64,000 bases of DNA from an uncultured Paraburkholderia sp. (GCA_940746715.1 CALNWN010000005.1:62001-126000), one strand, 5' to 3'. Shown: positions 41,812-52,956, counted from the first letter of the stretch. Notes: generated by a model not told the origin, from the sequence alone. Numbers and translations are program-made.

Positions 41812-43242
41812 CTAAAAAGTCGGATTCGTCCCGCCCACCGCGGTCACGAGATCCAGCAAGGGGCGTACGTCCGCAAGCTTAGTCGGGTCACAGGCGAAAT
41901 TCTTGAAGCTGACACCGTTGTCGATCAACTGACTCAGCCACAGTCGATGCGCCTTCACGTAATTGCCACCGTTATCCTCTGCGCGTTTGGCGGCCGCAGA
42001 GGCACCGATCTGTGCGATCAAAAGAGTTTTTGCCCCTCGAGCGATCAACCTGGGCGGATGGCCGGGTGTGGCTTGCGAATACGTATCATCGGCAGCAATA
42101 GTCCCGGCAAGATATCTGTTTGCATCGCCTGATCCAAGGTGATGGGACAGATATAGGATCTTCGCTCGCTCGCCGTCGTTCAATCCGGAGAAATTGTATC
42201 CGTTTGACTGGAGTGCACGGAAATTCGACATGCCATAGTCGACGGCTGCCATGATCGCGGCCTCAGCATTCGACCTGAAATCAAGCAGCTCGGCTTTATG
42301 GGCGGGGACGACGTGATATTTGCCGTGCGCATCCTTCGTTACCCACCCGTTCGCTTCTGCCTTTTGGTTAAGGAACATTCCGGGGCGGACTGCCTCGCCG
42401 AGCCACGTGCCGGCCAAGAATTGCGTCAATCCCCGGGCGCTTGAGCCCGATGCTGCGGAGGTAGGGTTCCATTCACCTGTCGACACTTTGACGATTTTTG
42501 TTTTGATCTTGCCGTGGATTTTGACTTTTTTCTCGACCGCGACTACCAGTTTGGCCGCCGCAATATTGATGACCGAAGCAACGGCTTGCGGTTTAAATCC
42601 ACTCCTGGTGCCAGCGGAAATGATGTAGTCGCGAAACTTGGCGTTTGGCCCCAGTCGCAAGTTGTCGTTATTTGGGCATTCCACAACCACATTTACAACC
42701 GGATTGCCGGCGCTATCCCGGTTTTGCTGAGTCTCGCCTGGCGGCAACGGTGCCGCCTCGTGATGATCGGTTCCGCCCTGATGCAACCGCAGCGCGGCGT
42801 CGAGCTTCACTTTTGGACTGCGAAAGGTTGCCTGATGCACGCCTGCGGGCGGAGCAATCTCTGCAACCTTCTTCGTCCCGCCGTCAATCTTTGCGACAAA
42901 GACGTGGACTTTTTCCGATGCCTTTTGCGTTTGGATGGGTGAAATGAGACCCTGCTTATCCGTCACATGCTCTTGAGAGTCAGCCCCTGCAACCACCTTG
43001 GTCTTAAGGTCAGGAATTGGCGCGCCATTGGCATCGGTTATGCGGATCCACAATTCGCTAAAGTACGATTCGGCATCCTGCTCTGGTCGCTCGCGCAACA
43101 CAAGTTTCTGGCCAGGGTAGATGAGTCTGGGGTTGTCTATCTTGTTCAGTTTCACAAGATCGCTGACCGTAACTCCGTGTCTCTGAGCGATCGTGCTAAG
43201 ACTATCGCCAGGTTGGACCGTGTATTGATTATCTTCCGCCAT
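41812..43242 (-). CDS. LysM-muramidase type VI secretion effector
   Basis: 476 aa. An N-terminal LysM domain (YTVQPGDSLSTIAQRHGV, LIYPGQKLVL, residues 8-48) binds peptidoglycan. A beta-rich linker follows, then a lysozyme/transglycosylase-like domain near residues 255-300 with TGEWNPTSAASGSSARGLTQ and FLAGTWLGEAV, where the Glu and ARGLTQF match the ESGFNP...GLMQF pattern. The start directly follows the vgrG stop, so it probably rides on that spike into prey periplasm. No signal peptide, as expected for type VI cargo. Intact. Confidence 0.8.
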   Translation of the reverse strand: MAEDNQYTVQPGDSLSTIAQRHGVTVSDLVKLNKIDNPRLIYPGQKLVLRERPEQDAESYFSELWIRITDANGAPIPDLKTKVVAGADSQEHVTDKQGLISPIQTQKASEKVHVFVAKIDGGTKKVAEIAPPAGVHQATFRSPKVKLDAALRLHQGGTDHHEAAPLPPGETQQNRDSAGNPVVNVVVECPNNDNLRLGPNAKFRDYIISAGTRSGFKPQAVASVINIAAAKLVVAVEKKVKIHGKIKTKIVKVSTGEWNPTSAASGSSARGLTQFLAGTWLGEAVRPGMFLNQKAEANGWVTKDAHGKYHVVPAHKAELLDFRSNAEAAIMAAVDYGMSNFRALQSNGYNFSGLNDGERAKILYLSHHLGSGDANRYLAGTIAADDTYSQATPGHPPRLIARGAKTLLIAQIGASAAAKRAEDNGGNYVKAHRLWLSQLIDNGVSFKNFACDPTKLADVRPLLDLVTAVGGTNPTF

Positions 43243-43244
43243 CG

Positions 43245-45983
43245 TTACGCAACCCCATCTTCTTCGTCGAATGAACCACTGGGAGCCTCTGCTTCACGAT
43301 CAATATCTGCATCGAATAAAGTGCCCCATTCGCCTTGCCCATAGAGCACCGTTACCGCCTCTGCGTTCTCGGATTTATCTTGCGTTCCGATCCAGAGTCC
43401 GAGGACAGCCCCGCCAGTACGCGTTGCAAGCGGACTTTCCGTCATCGATTGAACGAAACACAAATTTCTGGCTGAACTGTGCTGGGCCAGATTGCGGTAA
43501 ATCCGGCAGCGAATAGTTCGTGCGCGCAGGACCTTCAAAGGAATGCTGGCTGCCTTTGATGTCGACCGTGCCCGGTGCATGGATCTGGATGTTGCCCCCT
43601 CCGATTCTGATATAGGCACCGCCGGAAGTCAGGAGAATCCCGTTGGCCGAAGCGACCTCGATCGTCTCGCTCGTCGAGAGTAACTTCAAGGTCTTCTGGG
43701 CAGTCACTTCCACGTTGTCCGAGTGCGCCCGGATCTCTACTTTGCCTTTCGCCGCGAACAGCTTCATTCCCGAGTTTTGCACGAACAGGCTTATCTTCTC
43801 GGTCACGCTGGCAAGCAGCGATTTCCCCGATGCGATATGCGTGCTCTGGCCGCTCACCAGATTGATGTGCTGATCCGCAGAATTTGTGCCGACTTTTGCG
43901 TCGATGTCGCAAACCCTGCAGGGGTCGCAAACAACATGATCGGCTCCTTGAATACGTTCGCATTGCCGGTCCCGCCGCCCGCGGTGTTGCCGCCTGTACC
44001 CACCGCACCGGAAACGCTATTCTGGGTCGCATCCGTAAATGCTTTGAGCGATTCGTACCCATCCTTAAGACTCCCGGCCTGATTAGTCTCACTCGACTGC
44101 GACAGCGATTCCATCACGCTTTCCGAATTGACCAACTGGGCGTTTGCGTTGCGAACGTCGAGCGGCTGGGTTGCCGCGCCGGTGGTGGGATGGGTCGAAA
44201 TGTAAAGCCCCTGACCGGCCCTGACCGCCCCGTAGGCGTCCGACTTGAGGTCGAACCCGCTCCCAAGATATGCGCCTCGGGTGTTGCCCGTTTGACTGAC
44301 CAGATATCCAAGATGCAACTGCGCATTGGTACTGCTGCTATACAACTGGACACGGTTCTGTCCGGTCGCATCGTCCATCACCATCTGGTTGAATCCGCTG
44401 CCGTGGTACTCCTTCGACTTGTATCCGGAGAGAATTCCGTTCGAATGCCAGTCCGGGGTCTTTGAGCCGTTGTAGAGGCGTCCCGTGACGATAGGTCGAT
44501 CGCAGTCGCCATCGACAAACGACACAATGACTTCCTCGCCGATGCGCGGAACGTGGACTGCGCCGTAGCTACCGCCAGCATTTGAATGCGCAACGCGCAT
44601 CCAGCAAGAAGCGGTTTCGTCTCCCGGGTTCAGCCGATCCCAGTGCATCCGAACCTTGATCCGGTTTAGTGTGTCTGTAAACACTTCCTGGTTGGCAGGC
44701 CCAGCCACGGTCGCTGTCTGCAGATGCATCGGCGGTTTGGCATGTTCCAGCGGACTGCGGTAGGGCACTGTCCGGCGCTGTGCCTCCACGCTCGCCATAA
44801 AGAAGCCTTCACTGCCATCGCTTGATTTGATGATCAGCGCCTGCATACCATACTGTGCTCGTGCGGCGGCCAGAGTGCTATTCAGGCTATGCGGGAAGTC
44901 GGTTGTACCGCTGGAGACAGGCAAATTGTTCTCGATCGTCCATTCGACGCCAATCACCGCAAACTGCCGTTCCTGCTGACTACCAAGGCTGTGGTCCGGG
45001 TGATCGGCGAGTTCGAACCACCGACCGGCATCGATGCGTCGGACCGCGCCCACGCCCTGAAATCGCTTGGCCCGTGATTCCCACTCTTCCATGCGCACCT
45101 TGGAAAGCTGGTCACCGCGCGCCTGCTCCGCATAGCTATACGCACCAGTGTATTCATACACCTCGCCTTGTGACGGCAGGTTGCCTTGCGTAGTCAGCGT
45201 GGGGATTGTCGTGCCTTCGGATTTGCCGCCGATGACGGCGCCTTGTAGTCGAACGTGCGCGTCGTGAGGGTTGTGCTCTGGAGCGTGCGGGTACCGCTCC
45301 ATTGCACGAACGCGTCGGTCTCACTGCCAGTGCCGGATCGGTAGAAGTCGACCGCTTGCGGCGACAGTGGCTCCAGCACATCGAGATTATCTGTGACTAC
45401 CAGCGTATGCGATTTCCCGTCTCCAGCCTGCTCAAAATAGCCGAATAGCCCCTCGGCCTCCATCAAGCGATGACAGAAATTCCAGTCGTCCTCGTATTGA
45501 ACGCAGAAGGAGCGTTGCGGCAGCGGATTGCGCAATGTAAAGCGAAATGCACCCTGAGCCTGCGGATGCATATTGAAGACATCGGTTAGGATTTCATCAA
45601 CAGACTTATCCTGCCAGATGCGCGCGTCTTTTCGGAAACGCAGAAAATGCATCCATGATGCAAATCCGATCTGATAACTGGTCAGGGCGCTGTCAGACCC
45701 CAGGCGCCGCGCAGTATGCACGTAACCATGGTGCTGAGCGTACGACTGATCGGATTGCTGCATCCATAGAGTTACAGGCTGAGCGATCAGTTTTTTTGAG
45801 TTCAATTCCATCACTGGTCGAGACAACGTCCAGCGTGAACTCGTAGTGACGGCCAATTCGAGAATTCCCTACAAGGCGTTGCGGTAGCAACACATTTTCA
45901 CCAAGCAGGCTATCCAGTTTCAATAGCCGGTCACTCTGTGCGAGTCCGCCGGTAATCGCCCCAATCAGGTCTTGCGCTCCCAT
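43245..45983 (-). pseudogene. vgrG: VgrG spike protein of type VI secretion, at least four frame breaks
   Basis: Trimeric spike protein. Pieces in order: MGAQDLIGAITGGLAQSDRL to STSDGIELKK; LIAQPVTLWMQQSDQSYAQH to TTRTFDYKAPSS (includes KSVDEILTDVF and QYEDDWNFCHRLMEAEGLFG); then VRLQGAVIGGKSEGT to FKEPIMLFATP with the OB-fold core (RIKVRMHWDRLNPG, WMRVAHSNAGGSYGAVHVPR, GEEVIVSFVDGD); then the DUF2345 needle region (HIASGKSLLASVTEKI, GGAYIRIGGGNIQIHAPGTV); then a tail with LYGQGEWGTLFDAD. Frame changes lie near 45795 (a T7 run), 45220, 43880 and 43430. The operon's delivery part is dead unless these are errors. Confidence 0.88.
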
Positions 45984-46282
45984 ACCGCCTCTTTTTATTC
46001 AACACGCGCCCCCGCGTCATCGCGCAATTCTACATAAAATAATATAAATATCTCAATCTGGATTCGGAAAACAAATGTTAAATCGGCACAGGCTTCTTCT
46101 CGGCTCATGCCAGATGAATATCGGAAAAAAATTGCATCACGCTGACAGCGCGCGGCAACGTGGCTGGTATCAAACGGCCGTTCGGAGGAGTCAAAAAGCC
46201 AGCTTTTTCTTGTAATTATCCGATTCCATCCTCTTCAGTTACTGTTTATAGTGCTGCGCTTAAGCAAAGTCGGGGGTGTTCC
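45984..46282. other. AT-rich divergent intergenic region between vgrG and the PAAR gene
   Basis: About 300 nt with lower GC than its surroundings, presumably holding the divergent promoters. A short hairpin AAAAAGCCAGCTTTTT lies near 46192. No gene seen. Confidence 0.4.
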
Positions 46283-46857
46283 TTGATTCGATACAACATT
46301 GTTGACGGCGACAAGACGACCGCAGACGGGATTGCGATCGCGTCATCTAACAGTTGCCTTAATATGGGGAAAGCTTTGGTCATGCTAGGTGACTATGCTG
46401 AATGCCCTAGGTGCAACTCGAAGGGCCGCATCGTCGGAGACGGGCCTAGGCGGCCGACCAAGCTCATGGGCAGACAGCCGGCGCTGAATAACGATCTCTG
46501 CATGTGTTCCTGTGAAGAGAAGCCGCGCCTGATCAATTCGCTCTCGAGCCTGTGGGAAGAGGTCGGCTCCGATGAGGCCGGCAAGCAGAGTTCCTCTGCA
46601 AGTGCGGGCATCCCCGGGGCTGAGCTCAGGCAAGGCGGCGAGCCGCAATTAGGGCGGCGCTTCCAGTTCGTAGATAGTGAGACGCAGGAGCCCCCTTGGC
46701 AAACCGTCGATACGTCGCCAACGTTGACGGGCAGACGAGCCATGGCGTGACGGATGAAAGCGGTTTTGCCGATATCGACGGCAGGCCGGGTAGTGATATC
46801 CAGGTTCACCTCGTGTTCAAGGCGCCCACTGGCAATCTCAAGATTCAGGAAGGTTAA
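46283..46857 (+). pseudogene. PAAR-domain protein, one frameshift
   Basis: Probable TTG start preceded by GGGGGTG: LIRYNIVDGDKTTADGIAIA, then MGKALVMLGDYAECPRCNSK, GRIVGDGPRRPTKLMGRQPA and LCMCSCEEKPRLI form a PAAR spike-tip domain. A tail continues FQFVDSETQEP, where the frame breaks near 46690; ANRRYVANVDGQTSHGVTDE and APTGNLKIQEG follow in the next frame to the natural stop. PAAR proteins cap VgrG and carry effectors; the amidase gene follows 2 nt later. Confidence 0.78.
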
Positions 46858-46859
46858 TC

Positions 46860-47631
46860 ATGTCGGACTATCACTATGCCCCCGAACACTGGTCGCAGGG
46901 CGATCCCGTGTCCAACTATAAGGGCGGACAGATTGTCGCGGTAGTAACCGTGAATGCCGGGCCGCGACCCGACAAGCCATCATCACTGTGTTGAAGAAAT
47001 CAGGCTACACACTCGTAGAGCGTTCGTCTTGGGGCGCAAAACCTCCAAGGGACGCCTTAACCCCGTCCAATTGGGATTACAGCGATGTGGTCATCCATCA
47101 TGCCGGCCACAGTTATTCATGCGCCGTCAATGAGCAAGGGGCCATCGAGCAGATGAAGAAGGCTCAGGAATACGACATGCGTGGCTTTTATGACATCGGG
47201 TACCACTATGCCGTCTCGTGCAACGGTGAAATTTTCGAAGCCTGGGACGTGCGCTTCGTTGGGTCGCACGTGATGGGAGATAACACGGGAAAACTTGGTA
47301 TCGTCCTTCTTGAAAATCTTGCTGAGGCCGGCGAAGCGTGGCAACAGGAATACAGCCGGAAGTCGCCGTGGAAAAAACTTAAGGGGTGTTGGACATTGGG
47401 CGCGATGCGGTAGCGTTCGATCACGAAATGCCGACAAAGGCGCAGATGGATGCCCTGACCACGCTTATTAAAACGCTGAAAGAGTTTTTCAATCTCAAGG
47501 CCCTAGGTGGTCATCGTAAATATCAGCTACTTGCTCCAGGGCACGAGGGGCGGGCATGCCCAGGAAAATATGGCATGCAAGTGGTAACGCAGATGAGGAG
47601 CACATTCGGCTTGGCTGCTCCATCAAAGTGA
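46860..47631 (+). pseudogene. N-acetylmuramoyl-L-alanine amidase effector, two frame breaks
   Basis: Amidase_2/PGRP-type zinc amidase that cleaves the peptide stem from glycan. Reads MSDYHYAPEHWSQGDPVSNY to about 46985, then LVERSSWGAKPPRDALTP, VVIHHAGHSYSC (zinc His), GFYDIGYHYAVSCNGEIFEA to about 47390, then FDHEMPTKAQMDALTTLIK and GGHRKYQLLAPGHEGRACPG (His and Cys ligands). The gene begins 2 nt after the PAAR gene, so PAAR-borne delivery is likely. The N-terminal stretch may dock to PAAR. Frame breaks make a working product unlikely. Confidence 0.78.
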
Positions 47632-47946
47632 AATCTCCACCCCAAGCGCATTATTGATAATGAAGGTATGGCGCTCAAGCTGTTGCTGGATCCGTTCACA
47701 CCGCTCGACGTCAGGAAGATTTGCGCGAATGGGAAGCTTTGCCTTCCATTCCACCGAACCCAGCCACTCGCTACTTCCCGGGTCGGGCCCATGCCCCTGT
47801 CCATCGGAGATGTCGAAATAGTGCTGGCCCACGTAGCTAAACCATTCTACGCTGCACACTTTTGACTTGGGCGGCGTCGGGATGTTTGTGTTTATGGCAA
47901 TCCAGGCAACGGCTAGAAGCGCAACCACACCAATGACTTTTTTCAT
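47623..47946 (-). CDS. Small secreted/membrane protein, candidate amidase immunity protein
   Basis: 107 aa with an N-terminal hydrophobic segment (VIGVVALLAVAWIAINTNI) and a small domain with two Cys (KVCSVEWFSYVG, LPDVERCERI). Convergent with and overlapping the end of the amidase gene by 9 nt. Type VI amidase effectors are usually neighboured by a periplasmic inhibitor of about this size, so immunity is a fair guess, although the opposite orientation is less usual. Intact. Confidence 0.55.
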   Translation of the reverse strand: MKKVIGVVALLAVAWIAINTNIPTPPKSKVCSVEWFSYVGQHYFDISDGQGHGPDPGSSEWLGSVEWKAKLPIRANLPDVERCERIQQQLERHTFIINNALGVEISL

Positions 47947-47952
47947 GTTTGC

Positions 47953-48564
47953 ATGCTAATTTCAATATTGAAGTGGGTAGCCGTAGTCTGGTTAATTGCT
48001 TCCCTGATTGTAGCCTCAATAGGATTGCTCTTTAAGCCTCAAAAATCTGACATTGCTATCGTTTTTGGTAATCAAGTCCATGCGGATGGTAGCCCATCGA
48101 ACAGGCTATCGGCAAGACTGGACCGGGCGCGCCAATGTTATGACAACGGGCTGTGCAGTCAGATATTTGTGAGCGGTGGTTTTGACAAACAAGGTACCGA
48201 CGAGGCGCTGGCAATGGAAGATTACCTCGCCAGACGAGGCATTCCGAGGGAGCGGATAGTCATGGACAACATGGGTCTTGACACATGGGACACTGCCAGA
48301 AACGCTAGCGCCTATATGAATACGCGCCATTTGAAAAGTGCTCTCGTTGTCACGCAGTATTTTCATGTCGCACGCGCTGCCCTCGCCCTAAAGAGATTTG
48401 GAATCAACCATGTCGCCGGTAGCTATCCGCGGTTTTTTGAAATCCGCGATATTTACTCGACTATCCGGGAGGCTCCTGCGATCGTTTGGTATAGCGTTAG
48501 AAAAGACTTCCGGGGACGTCCACACAGCGACGCCGATCGCATCGCACGTAAGCCTCCGAAGTGA
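47953..48564 (+). CDS. YdcF/SanA-family membrane protein (DUF218)
   Basis: 203 aa: one N-terminal membrane helix (LKWVAVVWLIASLIVASIGLLF) then a DUF218 domain with IAIVFGNQVHADGSPSNRLS, QIFVSGGFDKQGTDEA, NMGLDTWDTARNASAY and ALVVTQYFHVARAALALKRF. The family includes SanA and ElyC, linked to envelope integrity; the enzymatic role is not settled. Divergent from the small secreted protein, start codons 6 nt apart. Intact. Confidence 0.85.
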   Translation: MLISILKWVAVVWLIASLIVASIGLLFKPQKSDIAIVFGNQVHADGSPSNRLSARLDRARQCYDNGLCSQIFVSGGFDKQGTDEALAMEDYLARRGIPRERIVMDNMGLDTWDTARNASAYMNTRHLKSALVVTQYFHVARAALALKRFGINHVAGSYPRFFEIRDIYSTIREAPAIVWYSVRKDFRGRPHSDADRIARKPPK

Positions 48565-48656
48565 GTTTGATCGATTCGCAAGGTGAAGACCGCGCCGTCG
48601 TCGAAAGTAACAAGCGGATGCTCACTGGACTTGCCCCTGCGTCTCCGCGCACCACC

Positions 48657-48770
48657 TCACACTTGAGTTGATGAATCGGTCCTGCGCCTGAATTCGCGTG
48701 GCGAGCCATACTTCAAGGCGCTATGAGGATGCTGCTCGTTGTAATGCTCGAACGCGACAGCGAGATTACT
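48657..48770 (-). mobile_element. IS3-family transposase OrfB, C-terminal fragment
   Basis: Minus-strand reading [35 protein letters not shown] and stop, the typical end of an IS3-family OrfB after the catalytic Glu. The rest of the gene is missing at about 48770, where it abuts a RepB-like fragment. Confidence 0.75.
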
Positions 48771-48862
48771 TGCTGCAGTACCAACCTGATCTACTGGCTG
48801 AACTCGAAGCAATAGTCGCAACTGTATCGGTCGAGCAGCAGCAATTTAGCGTTGCGACATAG
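48765..48862 (+). pseudogene. 3' remnant of a second ParB/RepB-like gene
   Basis: Reads [31 protein letters not shown], stop. The intact protein at 40.4-41.3 kb ends YLQRHQPDLFSEFESIVATI, SLDHKQLAINT, so this is the last 31 codons of a paralogue. Another copy of the recombinase cassette once stood here or was recombined away by the IS. Confidence 0.75.
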
Positions 48863-49080
48863 GCAACGCATTCTGCCATGTCGTTGACCTTCCTGTTGCT
48901 GCATGGTGCAAGTGATTCAATACGGGCTTGCAAGTGTGCATTGAATATCTTTGTTCCCAACAATTTACCTGTTGAAAAATTCACTAATCTTTTGTAAAAA
49001 ATTGCCGATAAACAGAGTCCGATATCTCGTGACCATTGCGATGGCATACGCTGTGGCCATTTTCCACAAAGAGGCAATGT

Positions 49081-50824
49081 TTGAACAATAACCTGAGACT
49101 GTTGCTTCGCCGCAAGGCGGAACATGGAAAGCCTGAGCATACGTGGGCTGCTAAGCGGTTTTTTGATCTGTGGTCCATCTGTGTTGCAGTCTATATATGG
49201 TTGACCGCTGCAATTTTATATTTGACCGCTATAGTGGCGGCGCTTGGATCATCTGCTGCCAATCCAGAAATACCAATGGAAATCCAAGATTATGCCGTCA
49301 TCGGTGTGAGTGCATTGATGTTCATCATGACGTCTGCTGTATGGCACAGACTTCCAGAAGTACTAACCGACTTCTGTCGTCACCTTGAAGATTTCGTCGG
49401 GCGACCAATTGTTATCGTGCAGGCACTTTGCCATATTCTAATTCCGGAACGTTTCCGGTACGTCCGAAAGTTTGTTGGGTGGATGGCCGTCTCTGGCGTA
49501 TTTTCAGTGATACTATGGGGTGTCAGAATGACGGCGCAATATGCCCCGGCGATCCCTCACGGGTTCAATGCTGGAACTGCGCTGTCGCACTTCATGACGC
49601 CGAGAATGCTTGTCTTTACATTTGGTGTGCTTCTAAATGCGACAATCGCCGCGATAGCGATCCGCTTTGGGTTTGCCAGAAAGTGGCGTGTAATTTTCGC
49701 CAAACCAAAGTATAACGACTCGAAAGAGTTAAAGCTTCCGAGCAATGCAACATCGCCAGCCTACCGACTGGTTCACGCGTCGGATCTCCACATAACTGCG
49801 TGTGAGCAGACGGGCATGATTGAAACCGGAAAGCTGATCCCGGATGAGTCATTGCATACTGTGTTCCCGTGCCATCGAAAACGATGCCACGGATTGCGAC
49901 GCTGTATTGCTAACAGGTGATATTACCGATAATGGCGCAGCGCAATCGTGGGAGCGCTTTCTAAGAGTATTCCCCGAAGACTTGCGTAGTAAGGTGATCT
50001 TGTTACCGGGAAACCACGATCTCAATCTTCAACAAGGCGGTGCGAAGCAAGGCAATTATGTTGAGCGATGCTTAAACTGGATGACCCTTGTGGTACTTCT
50101 GAAGGCGGAGCGACTCGATAGCTTTGGACGTCGCATGCGCCAAATTCGCGCAATGTGCGTTATGACAGAGCTCATGGGCGAACGCGCCTACCTTATCGAT
50201 AAACGAACAAAAAAATTAACTACACTTAACGATTATTTTTTGAGTCATTCTGCGGCGATTGATGCTCACGTTGCTAGTAGCAAGGGGCCGCGAACAACGA
50301 TGACTCAAATTTGGGACGATATGTTTCTGATGGTAGTGCAGTCCGGCAATCCGAAGATTGGTGTGATTCTTCTCGACAGCGTCAAGGCGGCCTCAGTTAA
50401 CATGACAAATGCGATTGGTGCGACGCCGTCAAGTGCGATTTCGACATGTGAGTCCCTGATGGCGGAGACGGCTGATAAGTTTGAGTGCTTTGCGATCGCA
50501 TTACATCATCACCTTGCGATACCATCGGGCAACAACTGGCGAGACAGATTCAAGAGTGCATTTCTGGCGTTCGAAAATGCAATTGAGTTAGTAGAGATGC
50601 TCACGAGGCGCGGAGAACCTTCAGTAGTGTTTCACGGCCATCGCCATCGAGAACATATGGGGGTCGTCGAGAACAGCGAAATCTCCGTGATTGCTGCCGC
50701 ATCGGCGACGGTTGGCCCACAGGGCCGAGTTGGCCACGGAAGTTGGCGGGTTGTCGAACTGGCTATTGATAGAGGGGCATGTCGCCTGAATGCGTTGCCG
50801 TCCGGTCGCAGAGTTGTGCCCTAA
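49081..50824 (+). pseudogene. Membrane-anchored calcineurin-like phosphoesterase, one frameshift
   Basis: About 580 codons. Three or four membrane helices come first (WSICVAVYIWLTAAILYLTA, YAVIGVSALMFIMTSAVW, FVGWMAVSGVFSVILWGV, MLVFTFGVLLNATIAAIAI), then the metallophosphoesterase motifs YRLVHASDLHIT, LLTGDITDNG, ILLPGNHDLNLQ, AIALHHHLA and VFHGHRHREHMG. The frame breaks near 49870, between DLHIT and LLTGD. A TTG at 49081 with GAGG 6 nt upstream is the best start. GC is lower than in the conserved block, a sign of transfer. The role is unknown. Confidence 0.75.
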
Positions 50825-51082
50825 ATTTCACATCGACGAGCCCCCAAGCCCCGCACTGGAGCCCGTGGGCGCTCGAGTGATCATAGAACGCTTGAATCTG
50901 CAAATTTGTGTCGGCTGACTTCGTGGGTACCCGGGCAACAGTTAGTCGACGAAATGGTCATCGTGATGATCTTTCATCGGCGAGGCGCGCGTACTGCGCA
51001 AGGCCCCCGCGGATGCTGCAGCATCTCCAAACGGCGAAGCGAGCTCATAGAAGCGCTTCACACATGAGCGTCAAGGCAAATC
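50825..51082. other. Gap between the phosphoesterase and exonuclease genes
   Basis: 258 nt with no gene I can support. One end of the Tn7-like element could fall here or further left; no matching terminal repeat was found by eye. Confidence 0.3.
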
Positions 51083-51588
<506 letters not shown>

Positions 51589-52956
51589 TCAGCGTTGTTT
51601 GCCACCATCGTCTGTCTGAGCCACGGACCCGCGATTTTTCGAGTTCGCCAAGTGGCCCAAGAGCTGAGGACCGAGCGCGGCAACGTCGGTGGCGGAAAAC
51701 CTCCAGATCGTGCGTCCATCAACTGTCGGACCACTAACCGGCCGTAGCTTCCCGGACTTGAGGAGAGCATATGCTCCTTTACGCGATAGATGTAGTGCCG
51801 AACGTGTTTCAGCCAAGGTCAGCCACCGCGCCTTTTCCGCGCAAAGCGAATTAAGTGTATCTCGACGTACCGTTCCAGAGATGCGGCCAGCCGTAGTCGA
51901 GTGAATTTGACCGCTCAGCATTCCCCGGTTAATGAACGAACACACAATGTTGCGTTTGACGCCGAGTTCCCGTGCCGCGGTGGTAAGGGGAACCCATTTA
52001 TGCTCCGTACGCGTCGACTCCGACAGTCGGCGGTTCCGATCTGCCAGTTGCCCCGACCACTCTTTCCGAATATACGAATCGAATTCGTGGCGAAGAAAAT
52101 CAAACTGTTTGTCTCCGAAGCGTTTATATAAAGCGGTGTAAAAATACCCAAAGCGCTTGGTTAGTCGGGCTGAATATGCTGCGCTGCATCCTTTTGAAAT
52201 TAGGCGACCAAGCAGACTGTGATAACCAACGGGCCAGTCGATAAGTGCATCTCCTGCGGCTTGGCTGATCGCGCGCGCAACCGACATTTTGTGAAGGTCC
52301 GCTATTTTCGTCGGCCTACTTCCGTCGTTACATGCATATCCGCCGAGGAAGGTGCATAGGGTAAGAAGATCCCGCGCGCAGAGACGGTCAAATGGCGACG
52401 ACAGAGCGCAAATTTGGCTGGCACCGGGAGCATCCTCTAGCACGGCGCACACGAAACGGCTAACTGCGATGCACCCGACCGGCGCCGGCACAATCGGCAT
52501 TCCACTGAGCGACGCACCACAGTTGCAAGCCGCGATGTGACTTCTTTTCCAAGACAATGGTTGATGACAGTTGCCGCACAAATCCAGCAGTTCTGCGCGA
52601 TGAGATGGACAGGCGGCAACAATCTCAACATCCCATGAAGCCCGCCAGTATGGATCGCTGGCGAGGCAAGCAGGGCAACATCTTGGCCGCCGACCATTCC
52701 AGAATTGCTGTTCGAGACCGCCTGGATCGTCCGCTTTCAGACTTGGAAAGCGGGTAATTGCTCCACGCAGTCCGGTCACCGACGTTCCGCCAAGCATGGC
52801 ACTTACGCGTTCCAATCCGTCGCTCCCCGCTGCCCTCGCCGCCAGAAAATCGAGGTCGTGCATGGATGTGAAGCCATTCCCTTCGGCCAGCCGAAGCAGG
52901 TCCCCGGTGGCACTCTCGTTCTGAAACGGTTTTGGGCGAACAAGCAGCAAGTTCAC
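51589..52956 (-). CDS. tniQ: TniQ-family transposon target-selection protein with C-terminal HTH
   Basis: 455 aa from a GTG that overlaps the stop of the upstream tniQ gene. The TniQ domain has LLRLAEGNGFTSMHDLDFLA and zinc-finger Cys pairs (CCPACLASDPYWRASWDVEI, LCGNCHQPL, ACNCGASL). A C-terminal extension carries two helix-turn-helix-like units (VPLTTAARELGVKRNIVCSF; LTLAETRSALHLSRKGAYAL). TnsD/TniQ proteins choose the insertion site. Having a second, HTH-bearing TniQ suggests a separate DNA target from the first. Intact. Confidence 0.85.
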   Translation of the reverse strand: MNLLLVRPKPFQNESATGDLLRLAEGNGFTSMHDLDFLAARAAGSDGLERVSAMLGGTSVTGLRGAITRFPSLKADDPGGLEQQFWNGRRPRCCPACLASDPYWRASWDVEIVAACPSHRAELLDLCGNCHQPLSWKRSHIAACNCGASLSGMPIVPAPVGCIAVSRFVCAVLEDAPGASQICALSSPFDRLCARDLLTLCTFLGGYACNDGSRPTKIADLHKMSVARAISQAAGDALIDWPVGYHSLLGRLISKGCSAAYSARLTKRFGYFYTALYKRFGDKQFDFLRHEFDSYIRKEWSGQLADRNRRLSESTRTEHKWVPLTTAARELGVKRNIVCSFINRGMLSGQIHSTTAGRISGTVRRDTLNSLCAEKARWLTLAETRSALHLSRKGAYALLKSGKLRPVSGPTVDGRTIWRFSATDVAALGPQLLGHLANSKNRGSVAQTDDGGKQR

